From contig NC_019868.2 of NCBI RefSeq assembly GCF_002234675.1, forward strand, positions 27,294,293 through 27,358,292: 64,000 nucleotides of DNA, written 5' to 3'. The DNA is from Oryzias latipes (lineage: Eukaryota; Chordata; Actinopteri; Beloniformes; Adrianichthyidae). Numbering within the stretch: position 1 is the first letter of the stretch; each line of letters opens with the position of its first letter. Made by a program: the position numbers and the translations under genes. The notes beneath the pieces were generated by a model. It saw nothing but the letters and a program-made list of their open reading frames with translations. It ran no database searches and was not told the DNA's origin. Below, one piece after another: positions 12,401 to 22,575 of the stretch.

Positions 12401-13253
12401 AAAGGAAAAAGCAGCTTTGACTTTTGTGAGGCCAGCTCCACCACAAAGTCACATCTCAAAGTGTCACAGATTTTTGATCAATCCGACTGTTTCAGCCTCA
12501 TCACCTCAGAACTTCTCCGCCTTTTCATGCAGGCTCGCAGTTATGGCTGTTCAGAGACCTGTCCCTGCAGGATGGCTACCCCCAGCCCCTGCCTCACCTC
12601 GGGATGGGGGTCAGTTTGCCGAGAGGAGACGGGGAGGATAAAGAAGAAAAGGAACCTCAGAGGTGGGGTTTGCAATGGGACACAGAGGAGGGACCGGTGT
12701 GGGGAAAGCTAGGAGACGGACAGAAGCAAGAAGACGTGTGGTCTCAGCTGATCCAGGAGGGCGTAAACGGCATCACCACAGACAGTGACGGTAAGCTCCT
12801 CCTCCATTTGGAGTTTTCTACAAGCCAACGGAAAAGACAACAGATATTCATGGAGAGACTTTCTCCGCCTTTCTAGGCTCCATCTACATCTTTAAAGAAG
12901 ATTCCTACTGGAAGTTCAAGTCTCCAGGTTCTGCGCCTCTGCAGGGATACCCACGATCCTCTGCTGCGGACTGGCTGGACTGCGCGGACGCTTCACCCCT
13001 ACCCAGTGTGGGTGACATCTCCCTCGTGTCGCCTGCGGGAAGGCAGGAGCTCAGGGAGCGACGAAGGGACGAGGAAAAGGAGGAGGAAGCTGTCAGAAGA
13101 AGAAACAGACACGAACATGAACCCAAATACAGACAGGACGCCGCGCTGTACAGCTGGACGCAGTGCACGTGCCAAAGTGGAGCTCTGAGTCACAGCAGCG
13201 GACCATTGACTTGTGTCTATCTCCTCACGACATGGATACTTTTGAATTTCTAA
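6486..13253 (+). CDS. mmp25: GPI-type matrix metalloproteinase, MMP25 (MT6-MMP)-like, 11 exons
   Basis: A secreted zinc endopeptidase expected at the cell surface on a GPI anchor, cleaving matrix and other extracellular proteins. Coding exons: 6486-6617, 6845-6977, 7049-7199, 8442-8550, 8632-8809, 9057-9233, 10998-11121, 11538-11611, 12096-12245, 12533-12790, 12877-13253. Phases agree throughout and give 620 residues (human MMP25 is about 560). Seen in order: signal peptide ([10 protein letters not shown] start), propeptide with cysteine switch PRCSLPD (Cys101), furin site RRKRS (after Arg125), catalytic domain with [11 protein letters not shown] (His247, Glu248, His251, His257) and Met-turn SVMRPYYQG, a His-rich hinge, a hemopexin domain from DRC (11550s) to DWLDC, and a C-terminal hydrophobic tail ending [10 protein letters not shown] that suits GPI attachment. 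An ATG eight bases upstream (6474) is closed by an in-frame stop, which supports the start at 6486. MMP17 (MT4-MMP) is the main alternative; HSSS after the zinc motif and DSYPFDG favour MMP25. An AATAAA at 13831-13836 is a possible poly(A) signal. Confidence 0.85.
7344..7690 (-). repeat. TTAA-ended MITE-like family A, copy 1 (mmp25 intron 3)
   Basis: Starts TTAATGATCCACTCC and ends GGGGCTTTAA. Contains the family marker GAGCTCCCTGCTCCGCTCCA followed by TTCTGATGCAT. Confidence 0.65.
7807..8355 (+). repeat. MITE-like family A, copy 2 (mmp25 intron 3)
   Basis: Starts TTAAAGTCAC and ends GAGTGGGTCTTTAA. Opposite orientation to copy 1, so the two could form a long hairpin in the mmp25 pre-mRNA. 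Confidence 0.7.
9057..9233 (+). CDS. mmp25: mmp25 exon 6: catalytic zinc-binding helix and Met-turn
   Basis: This exon carries the protease active site. Translation after the split Asp codon reads DSEGTDLF, then the zinc motif [11 protein letters not shown], then [14 protein letters not shown] with the Met-turn methionine, and ends at QLYG. All three zinc ligands and the catalytic glutamate are present, so the enzyme should be active. The preceding exon (8632-8809) supplies the structural-zinc and calcium region ([21 protein letters not shown]). Confidence 0.9.
9234..10997. other. mmp25 intron 6
   Basis: 1.76 kb intron without recognised repeats apart from short A/T runs. Open frames inside it show no domains. 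Confidence 0.7.
10998..11121 (+). CDS. mmp25: mmp25 exon 7: histidine-rich hinge
   Basis: This exon encodes the linker between catalytic and hemopexin domains. The frame is fixed by the phases on both sides (phase 1 in, phase 2 out). It contains a CAT/CAC trinucleotide run giving nine consecutive histidines, preceded by HHP and followed by RH. The serine-rich alternative frame does not join to either neighbour. Acceptor at 10996-10997, donor GT at 11122. Confidence 0.8.
11621..12012 (-). repeat. MITE-like family A, copy 3 (mmp25 intron 8)
   Basis: Starts TTAAAGACCCAG and ends GATCGGAGCGGGATTTTAA. Contains the marker TGGAGGACATTTATAAAG. Confidence 0.7.
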
Positions 13254-15690
13254 AGGCATTTCTTCATCTAAAAGCCCCCATGGATGGAAATGAAGCATCG
13301 GTTAATTTATGGTTTTACCGAATGCTAGCCTGCTGATTGATTTGTCTCCTTTTTGGAAAGGGAGTCACCTTCACTCAAACTGATAAAAAACAAAGGAAGG
13401 AATCTGAAACCAGAAATGGCACAGTCTTGAGTTTACACCTGTTCCAATAGTTACTTTTGCTGGTGCTTTTTCTTTTTAATAATTTCAGTGAGAATGTAAA
13501 AAGACTGAGGACTGGAAACATTTGGTTCACTTTAGGTGAACCAGAGTTGGTTTCCCCCGATAATATGGAACACATTTTCAGCTTAAATACACCCAAGCAG
13601 ACCCTGATCCTGGATCAGGAAACACACTCTGACACATCTTTGGAAGTGGTTCGTTTCTAATCGGACTGAGCTTTTTGGTTTGTTCTGGGATTCCTCAGTC
13701 TGAATGGTCTCTGTGCTCGGGGCGGAACAACTGGACCAAAACGGCTGCCGTGTACGCAACGTAGACAGAGTATTGCAGCAACGATGAGACTCAGCAACTC
13801 CTTGAAATGTGGTCGGATGAATGCAGGCTCAATAAAACAACTTTTAACGCGACACAAATTGCTTCTCGACAACCTATATATCATAAACCCTTATCAGTGT
13901 TCCTTCTTTGACGTCTCCTCAGTAACCGCCCTGCAGCACATGTTGATATACGTTCAGAATCTAAAGTTTAAATAAGTGAACTACCCCAGCAAGGATTGGA
14001 AAGTGGAGGACTTCCGTTATTCTTTCTCTTGCTGCTTTGCCCCGCCCCTCGTAATGCCTGGCCAATGACTTGAGAGATCTTGAGTCACATGGTTTTGTTT
14101 ACAAGCTTGTCTTGGGAATCTTGAAAAGAAAATCAATGGAAACATGTTCTGGCATTTCTATTAAACAAGAAATCTTAAAAGGAAAATATCAAAATCTAGA
14201 AACCAGGAGTTCCAAATAAGCACTGAAAATGGGAAAATAAGCTCAAAAAGCAAGTGTTCGATAAAATTACTTCAAATTAAACGTCGTACAACCCAATTTT
14301 CTTGCTAGTCTCAGCAGATGGTTTGTATCATGTGTGTTCATTTTGTGAGAGAGACAAAATACAAGTGTATTACCTGGAAATGACTCATTTTAGAGCAAAA
14401 TGTGAACAAAATGAGAATCTTAGTACAAGTTGGCCCATCTTCATAAATCTTAATAAAATCTAAAACTAGTACTTAGAATATAAATGTACATTTTTGCTAC
14501 CCAAATATTGATGATAAATCCCAGTTTAGCTTGTCAACATTTACTGAACCTCAAAATAATAATGAACCAAACATTACAGTGCAATTTAAGTAATTTTTCT
14601 TAGTTTAAAATGAAGCTTTTTCTATTTTCAAGAGTTTGGACCAAAAATATTTTGACTCATTTTAATAATAATTTCCTTGTTTCTAGATCTTCACTCTTAA
14701 TGAGAAAAAAAGTTCTGAAAAAAGCTTGGAAAGGTGTGAAAACAACTTAAAACCTGGTAAAAAAAATAATAATCTTGAATGTCTAAAAACAAGGTTTTAA
14801 ATCTTTGCAAGCATCAATAGTTCTCTGTGGTCATATAGATATGAAAAAAAACTGAATGTGGTTAAAATTTGTAATTTTCTTTATGTGTAAAGTTTTTTTT
14901 TCTTTTTGAGAGATAACAATCTGAGACCGTGATGTTACATCAATCCCTCCACTTACTCCTAACACCTTCTTCCTACAGGTGGCTTTTTGTGCCTCCTGTG
15001 TAATCTCTTTCAGACTTTTATTTTGAAGTGCACTGCATCTGTAAAGAGCCAGGAGAGAACAAATTCAGTTGTGTTTGTTGTGTTTTGTTTGCTAATATAC
15101 TAGTAAAATGTATTTTAAAAACAAAAACTTTACGGAACAATAAAGAGAAAAAACACATAATGAGGAGACAGTGAAACTCAGCTGCTTGCCTTCTATGTGA
15201 CAAAAGTAGTTTAATTCTTTAGGAGGTAAAATATGCTCCACTTGGCTGTGACAGCTCCTGGTTGAACAACATCCCTTGTTTTGCACAGCTTTTGGAGTTT
15301 TTTTGTTTTGTTTTTAGCTCCCACATCCACTCCCTAAAATAAAATGAATGAATTAGGAAGACATCACAGAAAATGTTTCCACACTTTAGACTGGAATGAT
15401 GGCTAGATCATTTTTTTTGCTGTGTTGCCCGCTGTCATGGGATTTTTTGTTATCCTGAAAATAAAACTACCGTGCCTCCAACGAAATGGTATTTTCCAAA
15501 TCAATTAAACGTCATTTTATTTTATTTTAAACGGATTTTATAATGGTTTAAGTCAATTGAATTTGATTTGATTACCAGCTTGCCTCAGACAGATAAATCT
15601 GAATGGATTCATCGTTACACCCCCATTAGCTCTATTGTATCTACGCTTAAGTTCAACCTCTCAGTTGAATATCTGACAAAGTAAAATACG
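13254..15690. other. mmp25 3' UTR and intergenic DNA
   Basis: AT-rich DNA with no gene seen. Probably holds the mmp25 3' end (AATAAA at 13831). No clear repeats. Confidence 0.5.
13831..13836 (+). terminator. Candidate poly(A) signal for mmp25
   Basis: AATAAA about 580 bases after the mmp25 stop. It is the first canonical hexamer I find downstream on the plus strand; further AATAAA hexamers occur near 15338 and 15459. Confidence 0.4.
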
Positions 15691-16420
15691 ACTAAGGCCG
15701 TGTCCCAATTCACTCTAACACCTAAAAATGTATTTGGTGCCGGACTTAAATCCAAATCGGACACATGGTCTCTACATTTTTTTAGACGCCAAATGTGGCA
15801 CCACCAATTTGTCGAAGTGAAATCCTAATAATAGTTATGTAGACCATGAATCCACAATGTTTTGATGTTAAAATTTGGATAATTTCTAAAAAGTTTGTTT
15901 TTTCAAATGACAAACACAATGCATTGTGGTCCATATCCACCAACGTAGTGAGAATTTATGCACAGAGGTTGTGTCCAAATTCCTTCCCTACTCACTATAT
16001 AGTGCACTCTGTAGTGCGTTCGTCATTTTGTAGTGCTGTCCGAATCAATTCCAAAATCCAGTGCCCTAGAAATTTCCTAGAAGTCTCTGCGGAAAACCTG
16101 TGTGCATCGATGCTCACTACATTGGCTGATACAGACCACAATGCATTTCGTCTGAACGGCTTTTGCCAAAAAAAATTTTTTTTTTGACAAACCATCAACA
16201 TTTGCATCTTTAGAAGACAGTGGATTCATTAATAATCGTCGCAAAACGCTCATATTAATTGGATTTAAACTTTGTAAAATCGATGACGTCATATCCGCCG
16301 TTTAAAAAAAAAAGTACTGAGCGTGGTGTCTGAATTGCTTTTAAAATCCAGGGCACTAGATAGTCCCACACTATGTAGTTTTTTCGTAGTTAGGGGTTAG
16401 GGTTGGGAATTCTGACACAG
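15691..16420. repeat. hAT-like non-autonomous repeat family C, composite copy
   Basis: Opens with GGCCGTGTCCCAATTCACTC. Contains ACTCACTATATAGTGCACTC at 15989 and, further on, CCACACTATGTAGTTTTTTC. Related stretches are at 30210-30545 and 59935-60330, sharing CCAGT(G)GCC(T)AGAAATTTCC-like and ACCACAATGCAT segments. Confidence 0.5.
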
Positions 16421-16599
16421 CCACTGTTTGTTTGTTTTTTTGCAGAGACTTCTGGGAAATTTCCAGGGCATTTGATTTTGGAATTGTACATTTGGACAGG
16501 ATGAAAAAAAAAAAAAAGGCAACGTAGTGCACTAACCGGGAAGGAATGACTAAATTCAGAAAAAGTGCAAAACAGCAAAAGAATTGATTTAAACATAAC

Positions 16600-17293
16600 T
16601 TTATTGGTATGGCAAATAAAAAGAAGTTGACACGGGTTAATAAATAGTACATTTCAGAAAAATAAATACTAACATTGTTTGACAAAAAACTGGGTTACAT
16701 TCAGGGTGGAGTGTGCAGTTTGAGTTTGACAATAAAGTTGCAGTTTGCTCCAAAATATAACATCTTTACAAAAAAAAGAAAAGAAAAAAAACTCAACATA
16801 GATCAAAAGACAGTTTAAATGAGGAACGCATTGATAAATTAAATAAATAACAGGCAAACAATCACATTTCATTGTAAACATCGGTGAGTTGAATTTGACC
16901 AATGTACCATCAAACTGACATAGTGTTTAATATTTATCTTTTTGGGGACAAATCTTGATGTATTTGATCATTTCTGGATGAAACGGCTGCAGATCAATTA
17001 TTTTTCTTCTTGAACAGAAGAAACGAATGAGTTCAGTTTGGTTTAGAGAGAGCAAAAATGCTGACATATTTAGGTTTGAAACACAAGATTCTACTGGATT
17101 AAAAAAACTAAAGCACAACAGGTGAAATAGACAGTTTGATAATAGATTATTCAATCTAAGATTAGATATTTTTCAGTGAACAAAAGTCATAAATAAGAAT
17201 GTAAATACGCTGCTTTGTTCCAGATGGAGCACTGGAAGCGGTTTCCTGAGTTTAGGGTCGTGCAACAATCACACAAAGTTCTGATCTCAGGAT
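16600..17293 (-). promoter_or_regulatory. Cytokine 3' UTR with AU-rich elements and poly(A) signal
   Basis: Minus-strand sequence after the stop has several AUUUA-type motifs: TTATTTATG near 17190, TTATTTATTTAA near 16840-16852, ATTTATTT near 16660 and TATTTATTAA near 16640. AATAAA lies at 16605-16600. Clustered overlapping AUUUA nonamers are known mRNA-decay signals in cytokine transcripts, so this supports the gene call independently of the protein. Confidence 0.6.
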
Positions 17294-19962
17294 TTAGGAA
17301 AAGGCTTTTACTGCATTGTATTTTTGGAATGTGTGTTCCAGAACCTCGTGGAGTGCATACGGTGAGATGATGGGCTGAAGTTTATCCTCAGATTTACACA
17401 GCTCTGTCTGAAAAGAAAAGAAAAGAAAAGAAACACAGCAGGTGTTAAAAATGAAAAAAAGAAAACATGTTCTGGTAATAATGGACAGTGAAGACTTTGA
17501 TTTTTCAGTGCCAAATATTTTAGATGACAGGATTAGATTTTTGTACTACAGTTTGTTTTCAGAGGTGTTAATAAAAGATAATAAAAATGTTAAGTTTGTC
17601 ACAAAACCTTCTTTTTTAGACATAATATAATGTATTTGCAATCCTTTCCTAGTCAGTAGTTTAATAAATAGTTTAATAAATAGGCGTTCTTGTTATCAAT
17701 ATAACTAGTGTATTGCAATATCTTGATTTTTATTTTTAAAATTTGAATGTGTTTTGATGCCATGTCAGTTTAATGTAAAGCACCTTGACTAATACGAGTT
17801 GAAAAAGTGTTATACAAATAAAGTTTGATTTGATTTTAAAACAATATTTATTATATTTTCAATTGTCTAGATAGATTGATAGTTGTAGTCTGCATTTATA
17901 AACTCAAACGCTCTGAAATGAAGATTTTACTGCCGTCTAGTGTTTGATGCATATACTACACTGAACCCTAGCAAAGATTTCTAACCTTGTTTTTAGACAT
18001 TCAGGATATTTTACCACTTTTTAACTTGTTCTAACTCTACAGCTTTATAAGCTGCTCTCAAAATCAGCACAGTTGAGAATTTTCAGTCTCATTAAGAGTT
18101 CGGATCAAAAAATGAGGAGATTATTAATAAAGTGAACAAGATTTTGTTCACATTTTGTTTTGAAATGAGTAATTTCCACCTTTTACAATCGTCTTTTTGT
18201 CACCGTAATGGAAAGAAATGACAATTAAGTACATAGAATCGTGAAAAAAAATTAGCTTACAACTAATAGACTGTATGAAATTTCTTTAAAGTAATTCTAT
18301 CTTTTTCAATGCTTGTTTTTCTGGATTTTGACATTGTCTTAGATTTCTTGTTAACTAAAAAATTCTTGCTGCACGGACAAAGAATTTTACGACTTTTTAG
18401 TGATTTTTTATTCTCAAGATTTGTGTTCTTTTGCTATTAAGCCACGTATTTCACAGAACACAGGAGCAGTCGGAAAATCCTTCCTGGTTCAGGATACAGG
18501 CGGGCAAAAATAACAGAGGGGCATTATCAGATTCTTGCGTTTTACTTACTGGGAGGATGGAATTATTCAATTTCCTTTCCAGATGATCAAAATTGAGATG
18601 ATCCGTCTTGCAGGATCCTGTAGGTTTTTCCAGGAGATTCTTGTAAGACTCGAGACCGGCCGTGAAGTACCTTATGCAAACCTGTGGAAGGAGGAAAACA
18701 AGCTCACAAACTCATCAGCTTCACGGGAAGTCACTAAGGAAGCATGACCTACCTGTGTTTGGTTGTTTTCTGTCTGAAGTACTTTAAATTCCTTGGTAAG
18801 GTTGAGAAAATGGCACCCGTTGTTCTGTTGAAGCAGACAATGCACTCATAAGTACCTCACATTGGCTCAACTGAAGTAAGCGCAGAGCGTAGAGGAAGTG
18901 GTAAAGCTATCATGATGATGACGATGTGTGTGCAAACAGAGCAACCAAGACCCAGTTTGTAAAAGATTAACTGTTTTTATCCTCAAAAGGGACAAAGAAT
19001 TGTTTAGCTCTCTACCCTCAAAATATCGCATTTTTGAGGAATGTCAATACTACGTTTATGAAATGGTAAACTTGGACTCAGTGCTCTTTGAAATTAGGAA
19101 AAAGAATGACTCGAACTAATTTGTGGCTGCAAAAATGTGGTATGTTTAGCTTTCAAACCACTAATATTGGATAACGATAAAGCTATAGGATGGATTATTG
19201 AACTGCAGTTGCTGATCAGCTCATATCCGTGTAGAAAAAAGAGCATCAATATGTATTTTGGAGAGAATTTTTACAGATTGACAAAGCGGTAAAAAGGTTG
19301 CTGTGAGTGCCCAAAAAACAGCCATAATCTAACCACTGTTATTCACTAAAGTAATAAAGAAAATGGATAAGATGCCAAACTTACAGGGATGTCATCCGAG
19401 CTGCAGTCTGGTGTGCACTTCTGCAAAGAAATAAAAAATAAAAATAAAGTTAAACACTTCACAAAAAAGCAACATGTTTAGCTAAAAACACCAGCTGAGT
19501 GTTGCATGCAGACGCTGCAGAAAGACACAATAAACGGCTTGAACAGTTTTATCTACCAATCTGTTTGAACCCACACACTGTCATCACTTGTCTGGTGACT
19601 GTCATGTCAGTCAGAAAGCTGCTTCTACAGCAGCGTTTGGCGTTGAAAATCACAAACAACTCATTAAAAATCACAAAATGTTGAGTTTAACCAGACAAGT
19701 TTCTATTTCACGAATTGCAGAAAAGAGTAATTCATGTCGCAACACAATCGCCTTTCACAAAAGTGAAACCAAAATGGGTGTGCTTTGGCACAATGTGATC
19801 ATTTCTTACCTTTAATGTTTCTCCTAATTGTTTGATCTGAATCCACAACTCATGGTCAAAAATAGGAGCGCTGGACGAGGTGTGAAGGAAAACCAGCAGC
19901 AGTGGGAGCAGCATCCATGCAGAGGAGGAGGAGGAGGAGGAGGAAGACGATGAGTTTGCCAT
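17294..19962 (-). CDS. Secreted helical cytokine, short-chain type I class, 5 exons, family not assigned
   Basis: Coding exons on the minus strand: 19962-19810 (51 codons), 19420-19385 (12), 18824-18753 (24), 18681-18550 (44), 17407-17294 (37 plus stop). All introns are phase 0 with good GT/AG sites, giving 168 residues. Residues 1-32 look like a signal peptide (11 serines, then WMLLPLLLVFL, cleavage near SSSA-P). The mature part is about 136 residues with six cysteines and sequons NLT, NQT and NNS. Predicted helices: A at LWIQIKQLGETLK, C at AGLESYKNLLEK, D at YALHEVLEHTFQKY. Phase-0 introns, a tiny second exon and this size match short-chain type I cytokines (IL-4, IL-5, IL-9, GM-CSF); the Cys-x22-Cys around helix C resembles IL-4/IL-13. 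A C-x6-GL-x2-Y-x2-LL pattern also recalls IL-23p19/G-CSF/IL-6, but those are longer. The start ATG has a Kozak context (CCACCATGG). Function in leukocyte signalling is inferred. Confidence 0.75.
17411..17431. repeat. AAAAG microsatellite at cytokine exon 5 acceptor
   Basis: Four to five AAAAG units. On the minus strand they are the CTTTT repeats forming the polypyrimidine tract before exon 5. Confidence 0.7.
17765..17840 (+). repeat. Retroposon 3' tail (AAAGCACCTTG type)
   Basis: Contains TGTAAAGCACCTTGAC, then GTGTTATACAAATAAAG. A similar tail occurs at 33935-33997. These resemble conserved 3' stem-loop tails of fish LINE/SINE elements. Confidence 0.45.
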
Positions 19963-20116
19963 GGTGGATGGACAGGTTCAGGTTTCTCTGAATTGACAGA
20001 TGCGAGCAAAAGCTTCTTCTGGGCTTTAAAAGATTCTGCTGCAAAGATCCAATTGTCCCCAGCACTTGAAGAAAGCCTAGTGTGGTGAAGTCTCTCTTGC
20101 TGCTTTGTCTCCCTCC

Positions 20117-20123
20117 TTTTATA
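20117..20123 (-). promoter_or_regulatory. TATA box of the cytokine gene
   Basis: TATAAAA on the minus strand, about 155 bases upstream of the cytokine start codon. This leaves room for a 5' UTR of roughly 125-130 bases. Position and strand fit the gene. Confidence 0.65.
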
Positions 20124-20162
20124 GGGCAGCAATTTTTGAGGCACCTACTCTGGACCTTTCCT

Positions 20163-20172
20163 GGGGAATCCC
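20163..20172 (-). promoter_or_regulatory. Consensus NF-kappa-B site upstream of the cytokine TATA box
   Basis: GGGATTCCCC on the minus strand fits GGGRNNYYCC exactly and lies about 40 bases upstream of the TATA box. It is followed by AGGAAA, which contains an NFAT core (GGAAA). The spacing is typical of inducible cytokine promoters. Confidence 0.55.
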
Positions 20173-20601
20173 AAGACATGTTGTCCATTTTTCTACGGGT
20201 TTCATTCAGAATCTTCCCACGCAGGATGTCCTTACTCAACAGGTCCCTTGACACTATGGCAAGTGTGCTATGATGCGAGCCACATATCAGTTCATCTGAC
20301 TTCTTATGACTGTGGCGGTATTTCCTCGACTCTTCGAAAGACCTGACCGTCACCTCACATGGGGAAAAAAAAAGTTTCTGCAGCAGTCTTACAGCTGTGG
20401 GCGGGTCCCAGGTAATCCAGATAGGTGAAAATGCCGACTTCTTTCAACTGGACGGAAACCCTAAATCTTCAGACACATGCTTACACACACAAACATGAAA
20501 GGTCACAGTTCAACAGTGAAAATGAATCTTTTCAAACTTGTTTCAAACTACAAAGACAAACGGATCCTTTGTTGAAATGAGCGCAGGAACCCTGAACCCC
20601 T

Positions 20602-21362
20602 ACGCCTCTAGTGAGGATCTTTGCAATGCAGGCAAAACTTGATCAAAATTCTAGAAATGTCAAACAAACACAATTTCGTGACTTCTAGGGGGGGTGCTTG
20701 GACATCACTGCCAGCAAGCAGCAGATGTCCTCCTAGCACCCTACCCGCCAATTTTAACCGCACCTTAGACATTTAGGGCCCCTTGGTGGGGAGGGTGAGG
20801 GGACGTCACTGTGAGTAATCAGGAGATGTCCCCTTAGTGCCCTACCCGCCAATTTTAACTGCACCCCCCTTAGTATACACACCCCTCCCCCCTCAATATA
20901 TACATCCCAACATAACCACACACACACATGCACACACACACCCTCTCAAACACACGCACACACATTTTGCAAGGAAGGTGGGACCTAGGACCATCTGTCC
21001 CTTACCCCTTCCCTGGTGGGGGGTACGGGGCCCTTGGCAACGGCGGCCGTATCCCTTGGGTGCCGGTTTCCTGGGCCCGACGGAGCTCTCTCCATGCAGG
21101 GAGGGGGTCACATTACACCTGAGCCGGGGGTGTGTGTGTCCCTGGGGGGTAGGTTCGGGTAATGCCCCTAAGCGCTGGGCCCCGTCAAATTTCCAACTGT
21201 GGCCGAGCCTGGTCAGGCCATGTTTACAACACCCCTTGTGGGCCCCTTTTTTCCCCGGGGTGCCCCCCTCCTGGGCGGGGGCGGCGGGCCTCTAGTGAGG
21301 ATCTTTGCAATGCAGGCAAAATTTGATCAAAATTCTAGAAATGTCTAACAAACACAATTTCG
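20602..21362. repeat. 75-bp direct repeats flanking a GC-rich insert
   Basis: GCCTCTAGTGAGGATCTTTG and the following 55 bases occur at about 20605-20680 and again at 21288-21362 with few differences. The DNA between has a roughly 100-bp tandem repeat (marker CCCGCCAATTTTAAC at 20746 and 20847), a CA tract and a long GC-rich stretch of C and G runs. Confidence 0.6.
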
Positions 21363-21464
21363 CAATTGCACTGTTTACATTAAATCTTAATTATGCGTGT
21401 AAAAACAAACTCAGACCGTGGAGCGGCGAGCTCCTTACACGTGGGAGTGGCTACGGATGAAGCC

Positions 21465-21655
21465 ATTTTGGGCAATGGTGATTTTACAGAGGAGCTGTGG
21501 CTCCAACAATTCCACATGAGACGCTCAACTTTTGATGAGCTGTGTGATGCTGTGTGAAGCTGTCGGACCTCTGGTGGCGCCCGCTGTGCAGTGCCGAAGG
21601 CCCCCAGTTCCTACCAAGAAGCGCATCGCCATCCGGTTGTTGGTCACGACTCATT
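21465..21655 (+). pseudogene. PIF/Harbinger (HARBI1-like) transposase fragment
   Basis: Reading across a frameshift gives EELWLQQFHMRRSTFDELCD, then CEAVGPLVAPAV and RRPPVPTKKRIAIRLL. This matches the N-terminal part of HARBI1-type transposases (FRMS..TFDELC...RPPVPVEKRVAI). Truncated and frameshifted. Confidence 0.6.
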
Positions 21656-22022
21656 AAATTCAAAAAAGGTGTTTGCAGTTCTGTGACATATGTCAATTTC
21701 AATAAGCCTAAAAAATCACCTCTTTCATGCACAAACAACTTCTTTTTGATAGACGCAATCTTTTTAGAAATTGTCGTGTTTCCATCAGGAGAATGTATTT
21801 TTCACTCATCCAATTTGCCCAAATTCATAGTCAATGGAAATGTAGCTACTGTGTTTTTTTAAATCAAATCAAAGCAAACTTTATTTATGAAAAAAAATGT
21901 ACTTCAGAGGAGATAAGGTCACTCTCCATCTGCTGCATCTCCAAACTCACCTGTTCTGTCTTATCAATGTTGTTGTGTTTGTTCTCCATTTAACTGTTAT
22001 GCAGTAACAAACATCTGTCTGT

Positions 22023-22345
22023 TATCGACTGCATATGAGAACTGGACTGAGAGACTCCTCCCCCATGGCGTTCCAAACAGGAAGTAGCTGCTGGCTAGAG
22101 ATCCATAAAGAAATATACAGCTGTTACTCAGTCATTCCTTTGTCAGAATAACCATTCTTGATCCATTACCTTTTTCTAAACATGTTTTTGATAATCCTAA
22201 TTTTTTCAGGATATTTTTTCTGTACTTCAAGTTAATCAAACGATAAACCAATCACTGCTTACTGATGATCTCTGGTTCCAATATGGTGGCCTCCATTTCA
22301 AGAAAATAATGGCGACTGAATTGGCTTCATTTGGTTGGATACTGT
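22023..22345 (+). repeat. MITE-like repeat family B, copy 2
   Basis: Contains ATATGAGAACTGGACTGAGA at its start and the shared CAAACAGGAAGTAGC, TACAGCTGTTA and TTGATCCATTACC blocks. Right end shortened. Confidence 0.55.
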
Positions 22346-22575
22346 CAACGTTCACAACGCGTGTTCCAGTGTTTTTGTGTTTTTTGTCTCTTTTCTGCCC
22401 TCTCTGACCCCATTTGATTGAGGCAGAAGAATTATCACGGTATGATGATTAAAAGAGGTATAGTGTGACGCTTTGGTGCAATTTCAATAAACTACCTCCC
22501 TTAATGTTACGCAGGGTTGTTACGTCACTCTACACACCATTATCAACTTCTTCAGATGGTCTACAGCAACAGAAG

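Noticed and set aside
17294-19962. Naming the cytokine IL-23p19, IL-6 or G-CSF
   Set aside because: The C-x6-GL-x2-Y pattern fits, but the mature protein is too short and the fourth helix is too small. Left unassigned.
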